A DNA stretch of 45,779 nucleotides, from the NCBI RefSeq assembly GCF_000350225.1, contig NW_005179071.1, positions 135,346 through 181,124 of the forward strand. The letters are read 5' to 3'. This DNA is from Chondrus crispus. Its lineage: Eukaryota > Rhodophyta > Florideophyceae > Gigartinales > Gigartinaceae. How positions within the stretch are numbered: the first letter of the stretch is position 1; each line of letters begins with the position of its first letter. Positions 1 through 9,100 of this stretch are shown here, in pieces. Both the position numbers and the translations under genes were made by a program. A model generated the notes under the pieces. That model worked only from the letters and a program-made list of their open reading frames with translations. It searched no databases and was not told the origin of the DNA.

Positions 1-56
1 ATTCCACACTTCGCACCTTCACCGGTCCGCCTGCCGCCCACCGACCGCCCCCGCCC

Positions 57-115
57 CGTCATCTTCCCCACCCCCACCCCCACCCCGTCATCTTCCCCAC
101 CCCCACCCCCGCCCA
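57..115. repeat. Tandem C-rich direct repeat before the first bZIP gene
   Basis: A ~29-bp pyrimidine-rich unit (GTCATCTTCCCC followed by runs of CCCCCA) occurs twice in tandem just before the start codon at 135. It lies in the presumed 5' leader or core promoter. No TATA box is visible in the 134 bases available. Confidence 0.6.
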
Positions 116-134
116 TCCCGGCAGACACGCCACC

Positions 135-1970
135 ATGGCCCCCGCTCAGCCCCCAACTCTCGTCCCCTCCCCGGCGGAGCTCTCCGCCCTGACGGCCCTC
201 ATCAGGCACCAGCCCACCCCGCCGCCGCTCACCCCCATCCTGTCCGAGTTTCTCGACCTGCTGCGCCCGGAGCACCACCACTCCTTCCTCTTCACCCCGG
301 ACCCGATCCACGTCACGCACTTCACCTCGCCCACGCTCAGCGCCATCGCCGTCACAAACACCCTCACCACCACCCGCGTGCAAGCCCCCGTCCACACCCC
401 GAGCATCACCCCCCTCTCCGGCGAGTCGCACTACGAGCACGCCGGCTTCGCCCTCGTCCCCATCTTCACCATGGCCGACATCACCATGGGCATCGGCGTC
501 TCGGAGGGCCTGCTCGCCATCGGCTCGCCCTGCCTGCCGGCCCCCTTCGCCGACGCCCACATGGAGCACTGCAACTTCCGCTTCCTGCGCGACGCCCGCC
601 GCCGCGCCATCCTCCTCGTCTTCGACGCCCCCGAGGACGACGCCGTCATGGTCTTCTACGCCGTCAACCGCACCATGACCGAGTGCCACTCCTTCCAGGC
701 CGCCTTCCGTCGCGCCCACTTCCTGCGCCTCGTCGCCTCGGCCGGCGACGGCTGCGGCCTCATGCACCTGCTCCCGGCTTGCGACTTCATCATCAACGAG
801 GTCCAGCACCGCGCCTGCCCCGCGTGCGGCGTCCCCATCGGCGCCACCTGCGCCTGTCCCTTCCCTGATATCCGAGCGGCGCACCCGATGGACGGCACCC
901 ACTTTCTGCGCTCGTTCCAGGAGGACTTTGGCTTGTACGAGGGCGTCGCCAGCAAGCTCATTCGCGAGGGCGCCGGCGAGCGCTTTGTCCAGCTGGGCGT
1001 GCGCGTCAGCTGCCAGGGCTTTTTGGACGTCGAGCATGAAATGCTCAGTCGCTTAACCCGCTGGTCGGTCCATGGCTACCTGCAGGGCAAGGCGGATGAT
1101 CCCAGGCTGGGCTTGTTATGCGGGAGGGAAGAGGAAGACGTGTTTGGGGGTCCGCCGCTTGTGGAGGAGATCGCCATAGAAAAGGAGACCGGGCTGGAAC
1201 AGGACCAGGGGGATGCCATGACGTGGCTGCAGGATACCGTCGGCATGCTGTTCCCGACAGAGAGCGCGCAAGGCGTGCCTTCAGGGTCGTTGACGACCGC
1301 TGATCTCAGCGGGCTTGACGACTTGCTTGGGACAGGGTCAGGGGTAGACCCTCTCAGTTTCGTCGGGGGGAACGAGCTTGGCTTTGGGGGAAGGCAGGCT
1401 GAGGTGGACTTTGAAGTCGTCCATGAGGCGCTGCCTTGGTTGGAGGAGGAGGAGGAGGCGTCGACCGGGAGGGAAGGCGAACAGGTGCATTCAGATCAGA
1501 GCGTCAACCGTGTGCGGGGTCAGGATCATGCCAGAGGCGGGGAAGATAGCCCCCCAAGGCAAGAACTCTTGGGCTCGTCATCTGCAAGCACTGTAGATGT
1601 GCCGCGCCGCGTGGACAACAGCCTGCACGGATTTGCCACCGCTGCGCCTATGCATGCAAATAGTCCGTGGATTCCCGCACCTGTGCCCCCCGCTACAGTT
1701 CTCTTGCCGGGACCTGTTGTAGTGCCGGTCTTTTCGGGCCTAAGCCGGGTTGAAAGTACAGAGGAGAAGGCCAAAAAGCAGACGGCCGAAGAGAGAAAGC
1801 GGCGAAACCGCGTGGCAGCTCAGCGCAGTAACATGAAGCGGAAACTTGCCTGTGACGCGATCCGCGTGCAGTTGAAGCCGCTCCGGGAGAAGGTCGACGA
1901 GCTTAGGAAGAGGGAAGGGGCTTTGCGTGAAGAGAATTTGGCAATGAAAAAGCAGGTTGACAATAGCTGA
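135..1970 (+). CDS. bZIP-family protein with novel N-terminal domain (paralogue 1)
   Basis: A 611-residue intronless gene. The start is well supported because GCCACCATGG is a full Kozak match. Residues ~45-320 form a domain shared with the gene at 13890, including FLFTPDPIH, a GESHY motif, and a Cys cluster C228-x2-C231...C239-x-C241 that could bind zinc. Residues ~330-540 are low-complexity and partly acidic (EEEEE near 437-441). Residues ~545-608 form a C-terminal bZIP: basic segment KRRNRVAAQRSNMKRK, then heptad positions I576, L583, L590, L597, M604. bZIP proteins are dimeric nuclear DNA-binding factors. The invariant Arg of the N-x7-R signature is Asn here (N558...N566), so DNA affinity or specificity may be unusual. 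GC is markedly higher in the first half than in the second. The bZIP is clear; the function and target genes are unknown. Confidence 0.85.
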   Translation: MAPAQPPTLVPSPAELSALTALIRHQPTPPPLTPILSEFLDLLRPEHHHSFLFTPDPIHVTHFTSPTLSAIAVTNTLTTTRVQAPVHTPSITPLSGESHYEHAGFALVPIFTMADITMGIGVSEGLLAIGSPCLPAPFADAHMEHCNFRFLRDARRRAILLVFDAPEDDAVMVFYAVNRTMTECHSFQAAFRRAHFLRLVASAGDGCGLMHLLPACDFIINEVQHRACPACGVPIGATCACPFPDIRAAHPMDGTHFLRSFQEDFGLYEGVASKLIREGAGERFVQLGVRVSCQGFLDVEHEMLSRLTRWSVHGYLQGKADDPRLGLLCGREEEDVFGGPPLVEEIAIEKETGLEQDQGDAMTWLQDTVGMLFPTESAQGVPSGSLTTADLSGLDDLLGTGSGVDPLSFVGGNELGFGGRQAEVDFEVVHEALPWLEEEEEASTGREGEQVHSDQSVNRVRGQDHARGGEDSPPRQELLGSSSASTVDVPRRVDNSLHGFATAAPMHANSPWIPAPVPPATVLLPGPVVVPVFSGLSRVESTEEKAKKQTAEERKRRNRVAAQRSNMKRKLACDAIRVQLKPLREKVDELRKREGALREENLAMKKQVDNS

Positions 1971-2923
1971 TTCGCAAGACGTGGGGATGGAACGTTCTAT
2001 GTATAATATTGATCGAGAGTTTCACCTGGGACGAGGAAGCAACAGTGCCGTAGAAGGCCGAGGTTGGGACATTTGTTAAATCTTGAAACCCCAGCTACGA
2101 GATGCGTCATATTGTATGTGCCACACCTCATATGCTCAGTGACAGTCGTCCGCTATTGTGAGGATCCTGCTCATTACTGGGGTCTCTTTTACATCACCGA
2201 AGCAGATCAGGTCGATTAGGATCCCGGTAGGCCCAGAGTGTCTCATTGCGGTAAGCGTAGCATTGCTGACTTTCGTGAAGTGGTGCAAAGATAGGACAGC
2301 ACCTCTGCCCCAAGGCGATTGAAGAATGGAATTTATGTAAATGTATGTCGTGCTGCTTCCGGCTAAGCTCCATTGCTGTGCGTCGCAACATGTACTGTAC
2401 ATAGTATGCACTGCAGTTGCTGAGTGCTTAACAGCGGTACCGGGGTGGACGGATGCAAGTTGTCTTTTCAATGTGAGCTGCCGGTGGAATCGCATGTGAG
2501 ACCCTCTACCCGCATGTAATTATGAAGAACGGAGCACGGAATGCTAAGAGTGCTGAATTTGACGGTGATCGATGCAGCAAATGAGGATCCGCGTCACTTT
2601 GTTTTGATACTGTACAGCTAAAAACATTTTTTCCCGTTCACCTCAACGGGTGTTTCCAAACTCTTCCGTGGGTATGCTAACAGATGCCTGGCTCAGAAGT
2701 GTCACTGAAAGGCACTGCAGGACCAGTAATTGATGCCGAAGCCGAAGCTTCGGCCAAGTGCACCTAAAGGGCTTTTAAACTTAGCGTACCAGGGAGCACC
2801 ACTTTGCCAAAACAGCAATGTGGCAATAGATACACAGGATATGACTCGCGACCGCCGTCGATCTCGTAGATCAACGCAACAAGTGGGATAGCCGAATGTG
2901 GAGAAGTTGCTGTACACGACGCT
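1971..2923. other. Intergenic region downstream of the first bZIP gene
   Basis: I see no convincing gene. Only short open frames on both strands occur, with no recognisable motif. TACTGTA occurs at 2393 and 2608. The stretch ends at the TAA target duplication (2924-2926) of the Harbinger-like transposon. Confidence 0.5.
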
Positions 2924-2926
2924 TAA

Positions 2927-2941
2927 GAGCATCTCCACCGG
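2927..2941 (+). repeat. Left terminal inverted repeat of the Harbinger-like element
   Basis: GAGCATCTCCACCGG, an exact inverted match to 11307-11321. TAA precedes it. Confidence 0.8.
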
Positions 2942-3925
2942 CGAGGGTCTATGGGATATAGTGTGTCGGATTCGGTCCGATTGGGTGGTCCTAGAGTGGA
3001 CCCGCAGCGAGTGACGGGGCTTGTGTCTTTGACTCAGGCAGCAAGCTCGCGCGGAGCTTGCGCTGCTCTCGAGAGCGCGAGTCGGGCGAGGCGGAACAGC
3101 AGACCTCACGCAGGTGAGGGCTGCGAGTTGTTGCAGTGTGTCAACAAGTTGATGTTTATTCCGTCCTACCCTTTATACAGCGTGAAAGATAAATCTTCAC
3201 GCTGTAGCTCGAAGTTCGCTCTGAAGATATTTCCTGCCGTTCTCGCTTGCTCAAATGACTGTCGGTTGTCAATTGAGCAAGACAGACAGCTCTAAATCCT
3301 CCTTTCATCATCCCCTTTTTCTCTACTGTAGCCCTCATCATTCAACGTAGATGAACTGCAAATTGGATCAATGCACACAGAATCTCGACATCGGATGGGG
3401 CATCATAAAGGTCTACGTCAATACAGCTCGACATAATGTATTTGTCCAAAATGCCAGGTGGAGAATTACAACTGGCTCCCAGTCAAAAATTAGACCGCAC
3501 TCGGCCGCGGGTCTATGCTATTGATAGATGGAGCTAAAAAGGGACCCCTCTCCACCAGTGACGGTCTAATGGTCTATCTTCTGCTCTCGCACCCCTGCCC
3601 CCTCACCTCCCTCCGTAATTCCCCAGCCCCTCCCTCTAACTGCATGTCTCGTATTTCCACAGAAGGACCATGAACTTCAACATAGACGAACTCGTGCATG
3701 ACAGTGACGATGACATTGGAGGACGGCAATGGGCAGTTTGGGTAGCGCATAAAAGTCGCGGGATCCGTATAACTGGAAATAACCCATAGGCAAGGAAGGG
3801 GATGGGGATGGGGGCGGCGGTGGCGAAAAAGGCCGGACGAGAAATGCCAAGATTTGTGCTTCACGTGTGCAACGTGGCGAATAGATCGGGTCTATCGCCG
3901 GGTCTATTTCGGGGTCTGAATAGAT

Positions 3926-4192
3926 TGTTGTCGGTGAAATGGGGGAGGCGGTTCTGGAGAGCGTGCCGTTTGTGGTGAGGGTTGGCCGAGTGTCGTCCCC
4001 CCTTCCCCGCAGCGCCCGTCACCCTCTCTCTTTTATTTCTACGAAATTCCTTCCAGAAGCGTCCACGCATCCGGCCCGGATTCCGCCGGGCCGTCCGCGT
4101 GCGCTTCTCTAAAATTCAAATAAAATCTCGGACTACAGAATAAAATCTCCCTCTACAGTAAAATGCAAATATTTCCATAAAAATATCTCACA
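3926..4192 (-). repeat. GypA 3' LTR
   Basis: A 267-bp TG...CA repeat paired with 10908-11174. It differs from the partner near 3931, 3932 and 3937, at the CGTTTGTGG/CGTTCGTGG site, at one T/A near 3980, and at CCATAA/CCCTAA near 4177. At least two differences are CpG-to-TpG changes. It contains CTACAGTA (4153-4160) and AT-rich sequence near its U3 end. Target duplication TAGAT is at 3921-3925. Confidence 0.95.
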
Positions 4193-4207
4193 TGACCCCC
4201 TCCTCAA
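4193..4207 (-). other. GypA polypurine tract
   Basis: On the minus strand, purine-rich TTGAGGAGGGGGTCA directly abuts the TGTGAG start of the 3' LTR. This is where plus-strand DNA synthesis is primed in LTR elements. Its position fits the LTR boundary inferred from the repeat comparison. Confidence 0.75.
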
Positions 4208-4630
4208 GGCAGCCCACGGGGCTGGCGCTGCACGTAAATATACTGGCCCCGCTTCCTTGCGTGATCGCTCTGGCCCCCCCGGCCACTGTCTTTCCACCTT
4301 GCCACTGAACTGCACTCTCCCTGCCTCCTCGCGCCTCTCTCGCCGTCGAACTTCTAACAGTCAATTTCAAGCCGCGCTTCATCTGCGTCGCCCGAATTCC
4401 GGTTGCCCAACGTCAGCTTGGCGTCAGCCTCGGGCCGCGTGGTCTCCGCGTCGCCCGGGACTGTGGGTGCTGACGTCAATCGTCGTCTGGGACTCAGGCC
4501 GCGTGCTCTGCGCGTCGCCTGAGGCTCCGTTTCCAGTCGTTCCCGTTTCGGGACTTCTCGGAAACGCACAGCGTCTCGAGCCGCGCACGGGAGCTCTGTG
4601 GTCCTTCGGGCGGTACTCCCTGTGCGCACT
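4208..4630 (+). promoter_or_regulatory. Likely promoter region of the GypA antisense gene, with a CRE site
   Basis: This 423-bp non-coding stretch separates the 3' LTR from the accessory gene. It contains a perfect palindromic CRE, TGACGTCA (4471-4478), 153 bp before the ATG. It also holds two related ~33-bp segments containing GGCCGCGTG and CGCGTCGCC (near 4428-4460 and 4493-4527). CRE is a classical bZIP/ATF binding sequence. Regulatory function is inferred from position only. Confidence 0.45.
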
Positions 4631-6103
4631 ATGGCTTGAACCAAGCAGACGGCGAGGGCTTCCACCGGCGGGAAGGTACCACGCCGCGCTATCGCCACTA
4701 GGGCCGCCCGCCGTTCAGCGAGCGTGTGGCGAGAGAACGGCCAGGACGTCACCGAAAGGGCGGCTCATGGCATGAATTGCCCCTTCATCGACTTCGAAGA
4801 CCCAAGTAATGCCGAACATCTCCCTGACCTTTGGGAGCACGCGGGACGTTCCGACGTCTCCGCGTTTCGGTACCAAGTAGGAGATGGTTCTTTCCGAATC
4901 AAATATAAGGAAGTGGGCAACCGGGCGTCCGTCGTAGCAGCCGTATCTGCCCCCGGGGCCCGGCTTCTCTTCGGGGCCCATGTGTTGGCCTTCGTATCGG
5001 CCCGCCTCGCTCGCAAGGCATGGTTCACCTCCGACTGCTGCTACCGGCTGGGGCTCACCGAGAGCCACAGCGACGGGACGGAGTACACCTGCTGCGACGA
5101 CCCAGAGTGAGTCGTCGAATTTGTCTGGTGCTCTGATGGCGGTAACGGCGAGGTCAAGGGTTGCCACTACGCCGTCGGAGAGGGGAGTCCAGAGAAGTAC
5201 ATGATACTTCTCTACACGATGACCTTCGATCGCGTGCCCTCTGCGAACGGCACCGCCCGCCGGGGCTTCAACTCTTCCTTTGATAAGGAGTGCTCAACGC
5301 GTATGGACGCTATTCTGGCTATCGACAATTGGTGTAGCCAGAATAGAGGGAAGAGGAAGCGAGTGAACTTTTCTATGTCACGCGACGTCTCCCCACTCGC
5401 TTCCCGATACCTTCGCACGTCCCGGACCGTAGCGTTCCAAGACAATACCGTCTTGTGCATCCAGTCTGCGGTCTGCAACGCTATGTTCCTTGTCGTTGGT
5501 CGCGGTGCTGCTGACCGCCTATGGGTGGCGGAAGCGGCCCGAGTCGCCGCGTTCGAGCGTCAGATGGACTATTCCCCGAGCGTGCACCACTTTACGCACA
5601 TTCAGAGGGTAATCCGAGCAGATCACCACGGAACAGTTTCTCTTGATCATGTGGCCCCACCGCCGGAGGCTTTCATCCAAGGGAGATCCAGCTCCAGACT
5701 CCCTCTGTGGCGCAGCTCTGCTGTTAGCTGGTTACTTCGTCTGCCGCGGGAGCAAGCGGGTGTCTACGTTCTTCGCATCACCGACGTTAACCATCTCCAA
5801 CACGCCGTCTGCATAGACGCACGGACGGAACCAGCGCTGATCCACGATTGCGCAGAACGTTTCGCCATGCAGCTCAAGGACACTTCTCTTCGCTTGTGCT
5901 GTCCCGCCGCCGATCCGACAAAGTTCCAGTACTTCGATGATGTGCGTCTCTTGCGCCGAACAACCCGGCAGCGTAGAGACGCCAATCAGAGTCCCGGCCG
6001 GGAGAGGAAATCCAAAATGGTTCGCCGAGGAAATCGTGGCCCCAAATCCTCCCATGGCAAGGTAATTGCCGTGCGTAGGGGTTCTTCAAGCAGCAAACAC
6101 TGA
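4631..6103 (+). pseudogene. Histone H3 tail-mimic accessory gene of GypA (antisense), interrupted by TGA codons
   Basis: One frame of 491 codons starts at an ATG in good context (A at -3, G at +4) and ends at TGA 6101-6103. Two in-frame TGA codons interrupt it, at 4637-4639 and 5108-5110. Counting from the residue after Met, positions 1-29 match the histone H3 tail at 21 of 29 sites, including TKQTAR (3-8) and STGGK (10-14). The first TGA falls exactly on H3 Arg2. K9 is Ala; K18, K23 and K27 are Arg; A15V, Q19A, L20I. The rest is not a histone fold. Later residues C282 (VCNAM), H391 (HAVCID) and D406 (IHDC) resemble a papain-fold Cys-His-Asp order. The C-terminal ~65 residues are rich in Arg/Lys/Ser and look nuclear or nucleic-acid-binding. 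The stop lies 77 bp from the convergent pol stop. The family of the middle region (~35-270) is unrecognised. The coding nature is strongly supported because the same frame continues cleanly past both stops. Confidence 0.85.
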
Positions 6104-6180
6104 TAGTTCATGCATAAGAAACGAAATCAATCTCAATCGCCTTCAATCTAGTACATGCGAAATATTAAAATGCATCACAC

Positions 6181-9100
6181 CTACATAAGATGTGCGGGTT
6201 TCTGAATAAAAGGGATTAAACGTCTTGCATGTATATCCCGTCGACTGTAGCGCAATCCCGGCGACACGAGTGTGTACCGCGGGTGCTTGGCTCGTACTAC
6301 CCGGCATGGGCCGTAGTACTTCGACTCCCCTAGGGGCCACTTCTGTAACCCTCCTAGGGCTGTTCCTCGGGCGACCAGAACTTGATCGTGTACGTCGAAC
6401 TGGCGTGGCGACACAACCGTCATTCTCTTGCTCCTCTTTTCCAACTGTTTAGCCGCCCTCGTCGATTGGAGCGCGAGCGTCGCTAACAGTTCCAAGTTGC
6501 GCGCCTCAACGCCGCCCCACCGGATTTGGTTCAGTTCGGTCTGGGGTTGCGCGGGCGGCTTTACTCCATACATCAGCTCAAACGGGGTGAACCCGTCCGA
6601 CAGCCGGCGTCGGCGGTATCCGTACAGGATCTGCTTCAGCGCTGGTTCCCACTTGTGGCTAGCGGCGCCCTGTCCCAACAGAGTCTTCCGAATTGAACGC
6701 TTGATGGTCCCGACCATACGCTCCGCTTTTCCGTTGGACATAGGAGCATGGGCGAGGACCGGTTTCCATGAAATTCCCTGTTGTACCATGAAGTTCTTCA
6801 ACGCTGTCGCGCTGAAACATGTTGCGTTATCTGAGACTATGGTCCGAGGGGGACCAAACGAATGGATGATCTCCTCCTCCACGAACTTGACAACTTCCGC
6901 AGACGTAGCGGTCTCGGTTGCCCAAGCCAGGGGCCAACCAGTCAGATGTTCGACCGCTATCAGGATGTAACGTTTTACGTTCTTCGTCTTGGGAAGGGGT
7001 CCCGCAAAGTCTATCGAGAATGTCTCAAAGAGCTGACAGACTGGTATCACCGCCGTGCTTTTGTACGTCGGGATGGGCGCAGCCTTTTGGCAGCCTTCAC
7101 ATCCACGAACGTAGGCGTAGATATCACCATGAACTCCCGGCCACCAGTACCTGTCAAGGACGAACTGCTTCGTAGCTGTAGCGTCCCAGTGGCCAATGTC
7201 GTCATGCAGCGACCGCAATATCTGCAGTCGAGTCCCCCGAGAAGGGATTGTTCTGATCCCATTCTTCATCCTGCGAAACAGCCTTCCGTTCCAGGCGAGG
7301 AACCGCCTGGAGTTCTTCTTGGTTCTGCGCCTCTGCGCAGCATCTTGCTCGACCATCTCTTCTCCTTCGAGATAACGGTACGTGTCCCGCACATGAGGTT
7401 CCATGTCTTCCAGTATATCTCCTTTCGCAAAAGCGGCAGCACATACCAGGTCCCCCTCATCCTCCTCGCGCCTGCCATCGTCTTTTCGTAGACGCGAGAG
7501 AAAGTCAGCGGCACAATTCTTTGAGCCGGGGCGGTACAATATCTCGAATTCGTACTCCGCCAGGAAATCCATCCAACGGGCAAGTCTACCGTGGATGTCC
7601 TTCTTTTTGAACGCATACTGAAGCGCTTGGTGATCCGTGATCAACTTGAACTTTTGCGTTGAGAGAAAATACACCCGAAATTTCTTTAGCGCGAAGATCA
7701 CCGCTAATGCTTCTCTCTCACAGGTGGAGTACTTCTTCTCAGTCTCCGTCATCGTCCTGCTGGCGTATTGTATCGGGTGAACCTTCTTGTCTTCCTTCTT
7801 CTGAGCCAGAACTGCTCCCACTGCCATGTTGGATGCATCTGTCTCGACCACGAAGGGTTCGTCAAACTTCGGGAGCGCCAACAGCGGAGGAGACGTCACC
7901 CTCTTCTTCAACTCCCGGAAGGCGGTCTGCATCCCTTCCGTAAATTCAAATTCGACTTTGGTAGAAGTAGCAGCATGCAACGATGCAGAGACTTCTGCAA
8001 ACTTAGGGATGAATTGGCGGTAATACCCCGCTAGCCCAAGGAAGCTTCGTAACTCCGTCTTGGCGCGCGGCTCGGGGGTGTCCCAAATGATCGATGTCTT
8101 CTCTGGATCCACCTCAATCCCCTTCTTTCCGATGACGTGCCCCAATAGCCTGGTCTGTGATTGCGCAAAGGAGCACTTCGCAAGCTTCAACTTCAATCCA
8201 CTGCAAGCAATCAGCTCGAACACTTCAATTAAATGGTCAACATGGACGTCCAAGGACTTCGAAAAGATGACCACGTCATCAAGGTATACTCGGACGAATA
8301 GCAGGTCTCTGAATACGCCATTCATCATCCTTTGAAATGTTGAAGGAGCGTTCATGAGCCCGAATGGCATCACTTCAAATTGAAAGGTCCCGTACCGACA
8401 GACAAACGTCGTCTGTTCTTTGCACCATGAAGCCATCCGCACTTGCCAATAACCCGAGAACAAGTCCAGGGTAGTGAACACTTTGCTTCCTTCAAGGTCG
8501 TCGAATATCTCTTCCATTTTGGGCAACGGCCACTTGTCGGCCTTCATCACCCGGTTAAGCGCGCGGTAGTCAACACAGAAGCGAGGTTTCCCGTCCTTCT
8601 TCGTTGCGATGACGACCGGAAACGACCAAGGAGCTACAGAGGGGGTAATGATCCCTGCCTTCTGCATCTTCTCGATCTCCTCGCGCACTACCGCGTTGTG
8701 TCTCGGAGGGAGCCTCCGAACGGCGTGCGAAATGGGTCTGTCGTCATTTAACTCAAAAGAATGTGACACAGGGACATCTGCCGGCCTGAGGTCGTCCAAA
8801 GACCATGCAGCTATTCCCATACTCTTGATAGAACATATTATGCGGTCGGCGTTCTCTTTTCTGATATGGCTCAGCTTAGACATGAGAAGTTCCTCCTCCT
8901 CATCTCTCTTCTCTTTCTCATCCGCCGGCTCGTACTCTGAGCCTTCCTCAGCTAGGTCCGGAAGTCCAGCATGAGGATCTTCGTCCTCATTGACTGCTCC
9001 CGCCCAGGCAAGGTCTGGTTCAAACGGCACCCTTTCACGCAGCGAAAGGAAGAAGTCCTCATCCGTGTCAGTCCAGTCAGCCGGCACGGCCCCCGAGTCT

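Noticed and set aside
4631..6103. TGA read as a sense codon or selenocysteine in the H3-mimic gene
   Set aside because: TGA ends the first bZIP gene and this gene itself, one TGA sits at H3 Arg2 where CGA is expected, and no selenocysteine element was evident. CpG decay explains all sites.
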